DNA of 64,000 nucleotides from Liquorilactobacillus sicerae (lineage in GTDB: Bacteria > Bacillota > Bacilli > Lactobacillales > Lactobacillaceae): contig NZ_JAHAVQ010000010.1 of the NCBI RefSeq assembly GCF_029916425.1, positions 1-64,000 of the forward strand, written 5' to 3'. Of this stretch, positions 35,803-45,132 are shown piece after piece. The translations under genes and the position numbers were made by a program. Position 1 is the first letter of the stretch, and every line of letters begins with the position of its first letter. The notes beneath the pieces were generated by a model. It did no database searches and was not told the origin of the DNA. It was given only the letters and a program-made list of their open reading frames with translations.

Positions 35803-37119
35803 TTGCAACAGCCATCATTATTGCGTGAGAGCACTGGATATATTTTACGAAATATTGCTGCTTCACTGGGAATTTCACTTTATGTGATTATTGATACTTT
35901 ATTTATTGCGACTGTTGCCGGCTCAATGGGCTTGGCAGCCTTAAATATCGTTTTACCGGTGTTTAATTTTATTAGCTCAATTGGTTTGCTGTTAGGAATT
36001 GGCGGTTCAACGATCTATTCCATGAATAAACTACGCCAACCCCAAAAAGTTGCCAGTCTTTATGGTCAGTTACTGATCTTCGGCGTGATTTTGGGAATTG
36101 GTTTTACTTTGATTTGCAACCTAGCCACCCGGCCGTTATTATTGCTGTTAGGTGCTAACCAGCAAACCCTGCCACTGGCGAGCAGTTACTTGCGTATCAT
36201 TTCATTAAGTGCCACTTTTTATATCATTAATTATCTTTCAGTTAATTTTGTCCGAAATGATGGCAATCCCCGGTTAACAATGCTGGCAACTTTATCAGAA
36301 GCCAGTCTAGTGATCATTTTGGATTATTTGTTTGTGTTTGTTTTTGGATGGGGAATGAATGGTGCTGCTTGGGCCACTTTATTTTCGCCAATGATCAGTT
36401 TATTGATTTTGACGCGCCACCGAAAATTTTCGAGCCGCCAGCTGCAACTCATTTTGACTTGGCCACGCTTAAATAATCTCTGGCGAACAGCTAAATTGGG
36501 CTTCCCTTCTTTTTTGACCGAAATGAGTACGGGAATCAGCATTTTAGTTTTTAATCTGGTACTAGGAAAATTAGCTGGCAATTATGCAATTGCAGCTTAT
36601 GGAGTGATTGCCAATACTGCTTTAGTACTTTTAGCTTTCTTTAATGGAGTGGCCATGGGGATTCAGCCACTGATGGCGCGCGAATTTGGTCAAAGACATT
36701 GGCTACAGATCAAAGCGATCCTGAAAGAAGGAATTATAATTTGCCTTTTGATTGCTTGTTTAGGCTATTTAATTCTTTTAATATTTAAATATCCAATCAT
36801 TGCTTTATTTGATCAAAGTCACCAGACTCGTTTGATCAGTTATGCTGCAGCTGGAATCCCGCTTTATTTTATCAGCACCTTCTTCACAGGAATCAATCTC
36901 TGCTTGATGATTTTCTTGATTGCGATCAATCAGCCAAAATATTCCTTTTTCTTATCGCTAAATCGTGGCTATTTGATTTTATTACCAATGATCCTGCTAG
37001 CGGGAAAGCTGGCTGGCTTGCAAGGGGTCTGGCTAAGTCTGCCACTCACAGAACTGATTGTCCTACTTCTTGGTAGCCTATTTGTCCGTAACTTTTTGAA
37101 AAATCCACCACTAAATTAA
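35803..37119 (+). CDS. MATE-family efflux transporter
   Basis: 438 residues with twelve membrane helices and the two-fold MATE repeat (TGYILRNIAASLGISLYVIIDTLFIATVAG; second copy from about residue 230, FPSFLTEMSTGISILVFNLVLGKLAG). It exports cationic compounds, driven by protons or sodium. TTG start at 35803, nine bases after GGGAGG. A TATAAT (35686-35691) about 112 bases upstream implies a long leader. Confidence 0.92.
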   Translation: MQQPSLLRESTGYILRNIAASLGISLYVIIDTLFIATVAGSMGLAALNIVLPVFNFISSIGLLLGIGGSTIYSMNKLRQPQKVASLYGQLLIFGVILGIGFTLICNLATRPLLLLLGANQQTLPLASSYLRIISLSATFYIINYLSVNFVRNDGNPRLTMLATLSEASLVIILDYLFVFVFGWGMNGAAWATLFSPMISLLILTRHRKFSSRQLQLILTWPRLNNLWRTAKLGFPSFLTEMSTGISILVFNLVLGKLAGNYAIAAYGVIANTALVLLAFFNGVAMGIQPLMAREFGQRHWLQIKAILKEGIIICLLIACLGYLILLIFKYPIIALFDQSHQTRLISYAAAGIPLYFISTFFTGINLCLMIFLIAINQPKYSFFLSLNRGYLILLPMILLAGKLAGLQGVWLSLPLTELIVLLLGSLFVRNFLKNPPLN

Positions 37120-37132
37120 GGAGTTCTAACTA

Positions 37133-37525
37133 ATGAAAATCAAACGTATTGATCATCTGGTTTTAACAGTTACTAACATTGCTAAAGCCATTCGTTTCTA
37201 CCATGAAGTTTTTGATATGCCAATCATTAATTTTAACGGCCAAAGCGAGCCAAATTGCGTTCGTTGTGGTCATCAATTATTAGAGTTTCAAACCACTAAC
37301 CAGTTGCAAAAATTAACTGCAGCTCAGCCAACCAGTAGCAGTGCCGCAATTTGCATTGTTAGCGGTGACAAGCTTGAGGACATTTGTAATCACCTTAAAA
37401 GCTACTACATTCCAATCATCGCTGGCCCAGTGGAACAAGTTGGCTCCGAAGGCAAAATGACTGCAATTTATATTCATGATTGTGATCAAAACTTGATTGA
37501 GATCGCCAGTTACAAAGATCGTTAA
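37133..37525 (+). CDS. VOC-superfamily protein (glyoxalase-like)
   Basis: 130 residues. IDHLVLTVTNIAKAIRFYHEVFDM is the first betaalphabetabetabeta module; H7-like DH and the GDHNLIEIAS-like end (DCDQNLIEIASY) provide metal ligands. The substrate is unknown. It follows the MATE gene after 13 bases with AAGGAG, so the two form a short operon. Detoxification partnership is inferred. Confidence 0.85.
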   Translation: MKIKRIDHLVLTVTNIAKAIRFYHEVFDMPIINFNGQSEPNCVRCGHQLLEFQTTNQLQKLTAAQPTSSSAAICIVSGDKLEDICNHLKSYYIPIIAGPVEQVGSEGKMTAIYIHDCDQNLIEIASYKDR

Positions 37526-37563
37526 TTAATCACCCTTCTGCAGATTTTAAAATCAACAAATAA

Positions 37564-37597
37564 AAAACCAGTCTCAGATTGACAAACTGGTCTTTTG
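37564..37597. terminator. terminator between VOC and SDR genes
   Basis: AACCAGT/ACTGGT stem with A-run before and T-run after, between convergent genes. Confidence 0.7.
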
Positions 37598-37630
37598 CTA
37601 ATTAAAATTATCTTTCAACATTCTGGTCAC

Positions 37631-38389
37631 TTATTTTTCAAGCCAACCACCATCAATAGGCAAAACAACCCCATGAATATAATCAGCTGCTTGGCTGGCT
37701 AAAAAGAGCGTTGCCGCAGCAACTTCACTCGGCTGAGCCCAGCGTTGGGCCGGTGTTTGTCGCGCAACGGCTTTAGCCATGACTTGCTCACCAGCAAAAT
37801 CAGCTTGATTCATTGGTGTTTGAATTGCTCCGGGAGCTAAACAGTTAGCTCGAATTCCAGCGGCCGCGTAATCATAGTCTAATTGCTTAGTATAACCAAT
37901 GATTGCATGTTTAGCAGCTGTATAAGCTGCTCCCCCACCGCCAGCAACTAAGCCGGCGATCGAAGCCATGTTGATGATCACTCCCTGTTTTTGATCGAGC
38001 ATTGCCGGTAAAAATTGATTGGTCAAGCGAAAAACGCTTTTCAGATCCGTGTCCAAGATCTGATCCCACAATTGTTCTGTTGTCTCCAACGTTGGCCGAT
38101 AAGCATCCAAGATTCCTGCTGTATTCAGTAAAATTCTGACTGCTCCATCAGCAAGAATTTCTTTAGCCGCTGCTTTGATAGTGGTCGCTTGACTGACATC
38201 ACAGTTTAGGAAATGGAATTGTTGCGGATAGTTTTTTTGAAACGCCTTAACCAAGGCACTTGATTTTTGATCTAAGCCCCAAACTATCGCTTGCCGCTTC
38301 AAGAATGCCTGGGTTTGAGCCGCCCCAATTCCAGAGGCGACGCCCGTGATGACGATCCTTTGACCTTTAAATTCCGAAAATTGACTCAT
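37631..38389 (-). CDS. short-chain dehydrogenase/reductase
   Basis: 252 residues. TGVASGIGAA (NAD(P) site), NTAGILD, the catalytic Ser in INMASIAG, AYTAAKHA (Tyr-x-x-x-Lys) and CLAPGAIQTPM. It is of the FabG-like classical type; the substrate is unknown. Its ATG overlaps the end of the DUF2829 gene by four bases, so the two are translationally coupled, and both lie downstream of riboswitch-controlled queT. Confidence 0.92.
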   Translation of the reverse strand: MSQFSEFKGQRIVITGVASGIGAAQTQAFLKRQAIVWGLDQKSSALVKAFQKNYPQQFHFLNCDVSQATTIKAAAKEILADGAVRILLNTAGILDAYRPTLETTEQLWDQILDTDLKSVFRLTNQFLPAMLDQKQGVIINMASIAGLVAGGGGAAYTAAKHAIIGYTKQLDYDYAAAGIRANCLAPGAIQTPMNQADFAGEQVMAKAVARQTPAQRWAQPSEVAAATLFLASQAADYIHGVVLPIDGGWLEK

Positions 38390-38616
38390 TGTTCATCAAC
38401 TTCGATCCAATCAGTTGCCAATAGATCACAAGTTGTCGGCTGAAACATTGACCAAGCCGGTTTTTCTGCCGTTTTGATCAAAAAGTACGGATTAACTGCC
38501 TGACTGGCAAATTTTGGCTGAGTTACTAACAATATATACTCTTCAGAACCTTGCCAATTTTGACGAACCAACTTCTTGCCTTGTCTTAAAAGCGGCAATG
38601 CCTGTTCAAATGTCAT
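38386..38616 (-). CDS. DUF2829 family protein
   Basis: 76 residues of the small DUF2829 type often found in Firmicutes and their phages: FEQALPLLRQGKKLVRQNWQGSEEYI...FQPTTCDLLATDWIEVDEQ. No function is known; it is thought to be a cytoplasmic beta-rich protein. It lies 12 bases after queT and overlaps the SDR gene by four bases. Confidence 0.85.
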   Translation of the reverse strand: MTFEQALPLLRQGKKLVRQNWQGSEEYILLVTQPKFASQAVNPYFLIKTAEKPAWSMFQPTTCDLLATDWIEVDEQ

Positions 38617-38628
38617 TTTTTCACCTAC

Positions 38629-39120
38629 TTACTTGGTTAAATCGATTTTAGTACTGATGATTCCAATTAAAATTGCACCGAGGATCATTGACCCTAATTC
38701 ACCAAGGGCAACGCTTAAATAAGTTACCCAAAATGGTGCTTGACTAACTAGATGTAGTTCTAAAGCCACACTCCAGACTGAAATTGTACAAATTATAACA
38801 GCAATTGCTAATTTTTGCCATTTCTTATCTACAAATTTACTTAGAAAGTAACTAATTGCTGTCATTACTAATGTTCCTAGTGAGCCGAAAATGACATCGA
38901 CCGCCCCTAAACTCGACCAGAGATTAGCGATCACACAGCCCAAAGTCAAAGCCCAAATATAGCGTTTATTAAAGACAGCTAAGTTATTCAGCATTTCTGA
39001 TAAACGAAATTGCACCGGACCGTAGCTGAACATAATTAAAGCGACAGTTAAAACAACGTAAATGGCAGCTACTAAAGCTGCTTTGATCAAACCAACCAAT
39101 TTTTGATGTGAATTATCCAA
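38629..39120 (-). CDS. queT: QueT-family preQ1/queuosine-precursor transporter
   Basis: 163 residues with about five membrane helices. AALVAAIYVVLTVALIMFSYGPVQFRLSEMLNNLAVFN at the N-terminus is the hallmark of QueT, the substrate-binding component of an ECF transporter for a queuosine precursor. It starts with TTG at 39120, seven bases after AGGGGG. The riboswitch upstream supports the substrate assignment. Partner ECF ATPases are not in the window and are usually shared. Confidence 0.93.
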   Translation of the reverse strand: MDNSHQKLVGLIKAALVAAIYVVLTVALIMFSYGPVQFRLSEMLNNLAVFNKRYIWALTLGCVIANLWSSLGAVDVIFGSLGTLVMTAISYFLSKFVDKKWQKLAIAVIICTISVWSVALELHLVSQAPFWVTYLSVALGELGSMILGAILIGIISTKIDLTK

Positions 39121-39126
39121 TTTGAT

Positions 39127-39172
39127 TCCCCCTAGTTTTTTTTAATGGTGGGATGGTTTCGAACCACCAGGA
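39127..39172 (-). promoter_or_regulatory. preQ1-I riboswitch controlling queT
   Basis: On the minus strand GGTGG and CCACC form the short P1 stem, with a loop of the preQ1-I type (TTCG...CCATCC). An A-rich tail of eight A residues ending in CTAGGGGG follows; this tail forms the pseudoknot in the class I aptamer and here overlaps the Shine-Dalgarno. That predicts translational control: preQ1 bound, queT off. Confidence 0.85.
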
Positions 39173-39192
39173 CGCTTAAGACGCCGATGAAA

Positions 39193-39198
39193 ATTATA
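39193..39198 (-). promoter_or_regulatory. -10 box of the queT operon
   Basis: Minus-strand TATAAT with an extended TGG in front of it (TGGTATAAT), about 21 bases upstream of the aptamer. No strong -35, as expected for an extended -10 promoter. Confidence 0.6.
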
Positions 39199-39260
39199 CC
39201 AAAATAAGTTGAAAAGATAAAGTTGACCGCCAATCAATCGTTTTTAGCCTGCCAAATAAT

Positions 39261-39318
39261 AAAAATCATGAAATCAGTGCTTGACTTTTTGATTCAAGCC
39301 TTGATTTCATGATTTTTA
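39261..39318 (-). terminator. terminator after the Cof-type phosphatase gene
   Basis: A 16-bp outer stem (AAAAATCATGAAATCA with TGATTTCATGATTTTT) and an inner GCTTGA/TCAAGC stem. The arms end in A/T runs on both strands, so it stops leftward transcription. Confidence 0.88.
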
Positions 39319-39338
39319 AAACAACGCAAATTAAATTT

Positions 39339-40154
39339 TCACAGGACAAATTTTTTAATTGCTTCCGCAACGGCCCCGTGATTATTATCAGCTTGAGTAA
39401 TATATCCTGCGACTTGTTTAACAAACTTCTTGCCGTTAGCAACACAAACACCCAGACCGGCTTGTTCGATCATTGGCAGATCGTTGCCATTATCACCGAT
39501 CGCCATGATTTCTTCCGGTTTAATTCCCAGCTTTCTTCCCAATTTGAGCACTGCTTGACCTTTATCAGCCGTAATTGAATTAAACTCAATATAACGATCC
39601 GATGAAAATGTAATATTCATTGGATAAGCAAAACTGGCTTGAACTTGTTGACGCATTCGTTTTCGTTGCTCTTCAGCAGGAAGCAAAAAAATTATTTTCA
39701 TCAATTTAGCCGATTTCAAAAAATCCATTGTTGGCCGATGGCACTCGCTCCAAGTATTAACCCTGCCAGTAATGTATGAAATTTCAGCTGCGTTGATGTT
39801 CCAAATGTATAAACGATCTAACGTATAAACATGCACGCAGCACCCATAGCTGATCCCAAGCTCAAAAAGTTGCTTAACCACTTCAAAAGGCATTGGTTGC
39901 GTCTGCAAAATCTGATTTAGATAATTTTCAACGATTGCCCCACCATTATAGGAAATTACAAATTCATTTTTTTGCTGGAACAAACCTAATTGTTCCAAAT
40001 TATGCTGCACCGTCAGGAAACTGCGCCCAGTGTTTGGCACAAAATGAACCCCCTGAGCAACTGCTGCTTTGATAGCCTGCTGATTATCAAACGTGATTTG
40101 TTTATTATCTGTCAGCAACGTCTCATCTAAATCACACGCAATTAATTTATACAT
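39339..40154 (-). CDS. Cof-type HAD phosphatase
   Basis: 271 residues. The N-terminal CDLDETLL (nucleophile Asp), GRSF and the later GDNGNDLPMIEQAGLGVCVANG (metal site) identify a Cof/YidA-like HAD hydrolase that dephosphorylates sugar phosphates or flavin-type substrates. ATG 40154 is chosen because GGAGAG lies seven bases upstream. A terminator follows. It is separated from terC by 21 bases and may share its promoter. Confidence 0.9.
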   Translation of the reverse strand: MYKLIACDLDETLLTDNKQITFDNQQAIKAAVAQGVHFVPNTGRSFLTVQHNLEQLGLFQQKNEFVISYNGGAIVENYLNQILQTQPMPFEVVKQLFELGISYGCCVHVYTLDRLYIWNINAAEISYITGRVNTWSECHRPTMDFLKSAKLMKIIFLLPAEEQRKRMRQQVQASFAYPMNITFSSDRYIEFNSITADKGQAVLKLGRKLGIKPEEIMAIGDNGNDLPMIEQAGLGVCVANGKKFVKQVAGYITQADNNHGAVAEAIKKFVL

Positions 40155-40175
40155 TATAAAACTCTCCAATCCCGC

Positions 40176-40910
40176 TTATTGTCGTAAACGACTGATGATC
40201 ACCGTAACAATAATTGCTCCAAAAACAATGGCCGCAAAAATTCCGGCTGGGATTTCAATATCGATCATTGGAATTGATAAAAACAACTTAACCGCAATCA
40301 CGGCAATCAAACCGTATGCCATGACTTCGAGTTCTGGAATGACCTTCATTAGTTTGATGATCACCTCAGCAACTCCACGCATGCATAAAATCCCAATTAT
40401 CCCGCCAATCAACACGATCACAGGGTTGCTCGAAATTGCCAACGATGCTAAAACAGAATCGATTGAAAAAACAATATCCATCATCTCAATTGAAATCACA
40501 ACTGACCAAAAAAGTGATAAACCGCGCTTTTTGCTGGTTTTCTGTTCTTTTGATTGTGGTTGATGCGGATGAAAACGCCGATAAAAATGATTGAGTGATA
40601 AATACATTAAGTAGCCCGCACCTAAAATTTTTATTTCCCAGAAATTGATCAAATACGTTCCAATTCCGATAATCAAAAAACGGAAAAGATAAGCTCCCCA
40701 TAGGCCATAAAACAATGACTTTTCCTGTTGAACTTTAGTTGGCAACACTTGGGTCTGAGCTGCCAAGACGATAGCATTATCAACTGACAGCAAACACTCG
40801 ATCAAAACCAGCGATAAGATAATCAACCAATCTTCACCTGATTCGATCACTGTTGACCAATTCCCCAAATCAAAAAATGGCCCATAAAGTTTTGTAATAA
40901 TTTCCAACAA
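40176..40910 (-). CDS. TerC-family integral membrane protein
   Basis: 244 residues with seven or eight membrane segments. ECLLSVDNAIVLAAQ and EMMDIVFSIDSVLASLAIS carry the paired acidic residues of TerC-like metal exporters (manganese efflux and metalation of secreted enzymes in Bacillus homologues). TTG start at 40910 behind GGAGACC. Confidence 0.9.
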   Translation of the reverse strand: MLEIITKLYGPFFDLGNWSTVIESGEDWLIILSLVLIECLLSVDNAIVLAAQTQVLPTKVQQEKSLFYGLWGAYLFRFLIIGIGTYLINFWEIKILGAGYLMYLSLNHFYRRFHPHQPQSKEQKTSKKRGLSLFWSVVISIEMMDIVFSIDSVLASLAISSNPVIVLIGGIIGILCMRGVAEVIIKLMKVIPELEVMAYGLIAVIAVKLFLSIPMIDIEIPAGIFAAIVFGAIIVTVIISRLRQ

Positions 40911-40933
40911 AGGTCTCCTTCTCTATATCTAAG

Positions 40934-41347
40934 CTAATTAAGTGGCAAAGTCAAGTCACTCTGGTCGGCAGCTGCCTGTTTTTTGGTTTTGATCGGATGC
41001 CGTCCGCGCAAGTAACTTTTGATCAAGCCATAGACTTCTTGACGCTCCTTAGCTGATAATAAATTACCTTCTAATGTTAACTGCGTATTCATCGCAAAAA
41101 TATCAGCCAAATCAAGTTCTTGATAAGCCCGACCAACTAAAAAATCAACTGACACGCTAAAAAAGCACGCCAATTTTAAGACCTCCAGATAAGATGGCGT
41201 ATTGATCCCTCGCTCCCAGCTGCCAATTTGTGGCCCAGAATTTGGCTTGCTGCTGACTGAAAAATCCATTGCATTTAATTGCTTGGCCAGTTCATTCAAA
41301 GTCAAGCTGCGACCCCTCCGTAATGCTTTTAATCTCTCAGGAAACAT
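40934..41347 (-). CDS. XRE-family transcriptional regulator
   Basis: 137 residues from ATG 41347, behind AAAGGAG; the open frame to 41401 lacks a ribosome site. N-terminal helix-turn-helix LKALRRGRSLTLNELAKQLN...GPQIGSWERGINTPSYLEVLKLACFFSVSVDFLVG, then a helical C-terminus that may dimerise. Targets unknown. It lies between terC and addA on the same strand, separated by 62 bases from addA. Confidence 0.9.
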   Translation of the reverse strand: MFPERLKALRRGRSLTLNELAKQLNAMDFSVSSKPNSGPQIGSWERGINTPSYLEVLKLACFFSVSVDFLVGRAYQELDLADIFAMNTQLTLEGNLLSAKERQEVYGLIKSYLRGRHPIKTKKQAAADQSDLTLPLN

Positions 41348-41409
41348 GGCGTCACTCCTTTCTTTTAAGCATAACACCATCACGACAAAGCTGACCTGCA
41401 AATAGCTAA

Positions 41410-44400
41410 CTAAAGTTCGACTAATTGATCGGCGGCCAGTAAATACAGATACTTATGATCGACTGATCGGTGCAAAATTTTTTCTAGCGCTTGGCTGTAC
41501 AAATTCAGTTGTCCTCGATAACGCTCACAGATTTGCTGTTGCTTGGTTTGATCATGTGGCAAAACAAAATCTGTTTTATAATCAAACAGCAATACCTGGG
41601 CGGCTGTTGGCAAGAAGCCATCAATGATCCCGTGAACCAAGATATCAGCAGAATTTTTAGCAACTGGCAGCAATAACGAAAATGGAACTTCCCGTTCAAC
41701 TTGTTGCGGATGAGCTAACAGCTGCCGTCCTAAAGAACTGGCAAAAAAATTCAAAATTTGCTGACGATCAATCTGAGCAGCAATCGGCGGCTCGATCAGC
41801 CCTTGATTGGTCAACTGCTGAATCAAGGTTTCAAGCGACTCTTTAGTTGGCAACTGACTTAAAGAAATTTTTTGCAAAACTAAATGAACTGCTGTCCCAA
41901 TTTGTGTTGCCGCTGGCTGCTTGGCAGTCGCCATAAATTGTGGCAATCGCAAATCATTTGAAACCAGCCGACGAGCTTGCGCAGGTGGTGTCGGCCGATC
42001 GACCTCCATAAAATCTAATTCCTTTTCATCAGGATCATTAAATAATCGTTTAATTTCCGAAACCGACTGATAAGCTGTTGTTCGGGTCAGTTGCCAATCA
42101 GGATAAACGTAATTCAATTGTCGCTTAATTGTGCTTAATTGTTGCTGATCCGCTGGGGAAATAGGCGATGCTGATCGGTCGGGTCGCTGATCAGGCTCAA
42201 TTGCTGCTTGATCTGAGTCGATCCATTTCAACAAAAAGCTAGTTTTAAATTCCGTTAATTGTGGCAGCTGCACGGTTAATGGCTGATCAGTCGTCAAGGT
42301 CTTAAAATCTGGATGGCGAATCAAACTGGCCCCGATCCAATCCATTAAGGAACTAGGTTTTTGCCTCATGCTATCTGGCAAAAGCAGCTTAGAACTGGCT
42401 TGAGCTGCGGTCCAATTACTGATTGCCTGTTGAGGATCAGCATAAGCACCAGTGATGATCAACTTTTGTTTGGCTCGCGTTAAGGCAACGTACAGCAGCC
42501 GCATCTGCTCGGCGGCTAGTTTAATTTGAGCTTGATCATCAAACAATAATTTTGGCAGTGTTGGAACCTTAACTCGCGTCTTGGGATCCAACCAAGTGAT
42601 ACCAATTCCACCAGTTTGATTGAGCTGATAGCTACGGCGCAAATCTTGCTGATTGATTTGATGAGTTGCATTGATCAAGAAAACGACCGGGAATTCCAAA
42701 CCTTTGCTGCCATGGATCGTCATCACTTGAACCGCATCTAGGGTTGCTTGGGCTGGAGCAGCAGCTAAATCATGCTGTTGCTTTTGCATTCGTAAAATAA
42801 AGCGAATAAATTGAAATAATCCCTGATAACTCATTTTCTCATAGGCACTGGCCCGCTGATACAGCGCATGTAAATTGGCTTGGCGCTGGATTCCTCCTGG
42901 CATACCACCAACGTAATCCAAAAAGCCAGTTTTATCATAGATCCGCCAGATCAAAGCTGCCAATTCGTTACGCCGAGCAAAGGTCCGCAAGTCTTGTAAT
43001 AACTTGATAAACCAGTCAACTTTTTGATACAAGCGCTGACTAAAACCATTGGCCTGCTCTGGATCAAAGCTTTTCCAAAAGTGCAAAACCGAAGTGTAAT
43101 AATCATCGGTCCGATCATTGATTCGCAAATAAGCTAACTCATTTTCCTTCAAGCCAACGATCGGTGAACGTAAAACGCTGACGAGCGGAATGTCTTGGTA
43201 TGGATTATCAATGATCTGCAAGAAAGAAACCATAATTTGGATTTCAATGGTCTGAAAGTAATTTTGAGCATCTTTGATTATAACGGGAATTCCTAATCGT
43301 TGAAATTCATCGAGAATCATTAAATTATTATTTCTAGTTGGCACCAACAGCGCAATGTCTTGATACTCAATTGGGCGAACAGTAGTTTTCCCTGCGACAA
43401 CTGTCTTGATTTGCAAAGGTTGCTGCTTTAATTCCAAGATTCGTTTGCCAATGAGTTGGATCTCACCTTGAGTTAAACTCTTAGCCGAAAAATCTGACTG
43501 GTAAGGTTCCATAGTTGGTGCTGGTTGAGCTGACATTGCTCGCGTTTGATCAGTATACAACAATATCTCAACTGGATCTGCTGGCAGATCATCATAATAC
43601 TTGGCTCCGTATTTCAGTTGCGCAGTTTGATAGTAATCGATCCCACCAATTTTTTCATCCATTAACTGTGAAAAAATCAAATTATTGAATTCGTCGATCG
43701 TTTCACTGGAACGGAAATTGTCCGGTAAAGTAATCAACTGACCCAAGGCTGGTGTTTGCTGATAACTGTGAAACTTGTGCAAGAACATGGTTGGGTCAGC
43801 CTGGCGGAACCCATAAATTGACTGCTTAGCATCACCGACCATAAAAAGATTGCCGGGCTGGCTTTGCGCAATGGCTTGCAGAATTGCTTCTTGCAGCTGA
43901 TTAGTATCTTGATATTCATCGATCATAATTGCTTGATAATGCTGCTGCAAATCAGCTCTGACTTGCTGACCGATCGGCGTTGAAGTCGTTAGAATCTGAT
44001 AAGCTAGATGCTCAATGTCACTAAAATCAAGGAGCTGACGCCGCTGCTTAGCTTGTCGAAACGCTGTCATAAAATCTAAGACCGTTTGACTTAGTTCAGC
44101 CACCAGTTGCTGAGCATGATGTGCAACTTGCTGTAATTGGGTTTCATTTTGGCTGAAAAAGCCAGTCTTTAATTCCTCAAACTCTTTTTTTAAAGCTTGC
44201 CGCTGTTTAGTCAATTGCATCTTTACCGGCTTTTGTTCATCAGTTAATTTTTGCGTTGCCAAGCGGGTCGGCTTGAAGGCCCAAACAGCCGCCTGCAGAT
44301 TATCCCAGTTGGCCGTTGTCAGCTGCATTTTCAACTCCATTACTTGCTGCTGATCAGTCGTAACTGCGGCCCCAAATTTTTCTAAACCATTTTCAGTTGC

Positions 44401-45129
44401 CCGCTGTTTTAGTAAACCAAGCTGCGTTTCAATCATCGTTAGCTTAGTTTGTAGTAGTGGTGCTAATTGCTTTTGATAAAAACTGCTTTGTTTAAAATCG
44501 CCATTTTGCGGCCAAGCATAAGCTGCTGGCAATTTTTTGACCCAAGTAACTGGCTGGGGCTGGGCATTGGCATATTCAAAAACTTTCATCACAACTGCGC
44601 TCAAGCCATCATCGCTGCGATCATTCGAAAAGTTCTGCGTCAACTGTTCAAAAGCTGACCGTTGCTGACCATATTTTTTTTCGCGTACCTGTGCCCAAAC
44701 GTCTTCTGCCAGCATCTGCCGTTCAGTTTCATCCGTTAACTGTCGAAAAACCGGGTCTAAATGGATCACGTAATAATATTGTTGGACTAAATGCAAACAA
44801 AAAGCATCAATCGTACTGATAGCGGCTGTTTTTAACTTTAAACGCTGCTGTAATAACCATTGTTTGCGTTGGGCATCTTTAGCTGTCAACTGAGCCAATT
44901 CCACCTGCAAGGCTTGTTCAATCCGTTCTTTCATTTCCGCAGCAGCCGCTTTCGTGAAAGTCACCACTAATAACTGATCGATTCCGACTTGCTGTTGAAG
45001 TAAATTTAAAACCCGCTCAACTAAGACTTTGGTTTTCCCCGAGCCAGCTGACGCGGCAACTAGAATGTTTTTCCCACCCGTTTTGATTGCTGCTTGCTGC
45101 TGGGGAGTATAATTGATTTTTTCAGGCAA
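41410..45129 (-). CDS. addA: ATP-dependent helicase/nuclease subunit A (RexA/AddA)
   Basis: 1239 residues. UvrD-type helicase: Walker A VAASAGSGKTKVLVER at residues 26-41, DFSDIEHLA, IMIDEYQDTNQLQ, LPDNFRS, IHGSKGLEFPVVFL and RLLYVALTRAK. The C-terminal RecB-type nuclease has LLFDYKTD and the QLNLYSQAL helix. With AddB it resects double-strand breaks before RecA loading. TTG start at 45129, three bases after addB stops. Confidence 0.97.
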   Translation of the reverse strand: MPEKINYTPQQQAAIKTGGKNILVAASAGSGKTKVLVERVLNLLQQQVGIDQLLVVTFTKAAAAEMKERIEQALQVELAQLTAKDAQRKQWLLQQRLKLKTAAISTIDAFCLHLVQQYYYVIHLDPVFRQLTDETERQMLAEDVWAQVREKKYGQQRSAFEQLTQNFSNDRSDDGLSAVVMKVFEYANAQPQPVTWVKKLPAAYAWPQNGDFKQSSFYQKQLAPLLQTKLTMIETQLGLLKQRATENGLEKFGAAVTTDQQQVMELKMQLTTANWDNLQAAVWAFKPTRLATQKLTDEQKPVKMQLTKQRQALKKEFEELKTGFFSQNETQLQQVAHHAQQLVAELSQTVLDFMTAFRQAKQRRQLLDFSDIEHLAYQILTTSTPIGQQVRADLQQHYQAIMIDEYQDTNQLQEAILQAIAQSQPGNLFMVGDAKQSIYGFRQADPTMFLHKFHSYQQTPALGQLITLPDNFRSSETIDEFNNLIFSQLMDEKIGGIDYYQTAQLKYGAKYYDDLPADPVEILLYTDQTRAMSAQPAPTMEPYQSDFSAKSLTQGEIQLIGKRILELKQQPLQIKTVVAGKTTVRPIEYQDIALLVPTRNNNLMILDEFQRLGIPVIIKDAQNYFQTIEIQIMVSFLQIIDNPYQDIPLVSVLRSPIVGLKENELAYLRINDRTDDYYTSVLHFWKSFDPEQANGFSQRLYQKVDWFIKLLQDLRTFARRNELAALIWRIYDKTGFLDYVGGMPGGIQRQANLHALYQRASAYEKMSYQGLFQFIRFILRMQKQQHDLAAAPAQATLDAVQVMTIHGSKGLEFPVVFLINATHQINQQDLRRSYQLNQTGGIGITWLDPKTRVKVPTLPKLLFDDQAQIKLAAEQMRLLYVALTRAKQKLIITGAYADPQQAISNWTAAQASSKLLLPDSMRQKPSSLMDWIGASLIRHPDFKTLTTDQPLTVQLPQLTEFKTSFLLKWIDSDQAAIEPDQRPDRSASPISPADQQQLSTIKRQLNYVYPDWQLTRTTAYQSVSEIKRLFNDPDEKELDFMEVDRPTPPAQARRLVSNDLRLPQFMATAKQPAATQIGTAVHLVLQKISLSQLPTKESLETLIQQLTNQGLIEPPIAAQIDRQQILNFFASSLGRQLLAHPQQVEREVPFSLLLPVAKNSADILVHGIIDGFLPTAAQVLLFDYKTDFVLPHDQTKQQQICERYRGQLNLYSQALEKILHRSVDHKYLYLLAADQLVEL

Positions 45130-45132
45130 AGA

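Noticed and set aside
39139-39180. A tRNA-like reading of the GGTTTCGAACCACC stretch upstream of queT
   Set aside because: It superficially resembles a T-arm, but no acceptor, D or anticodon arm can be built; it fits the preQ1-I aptamer instead.
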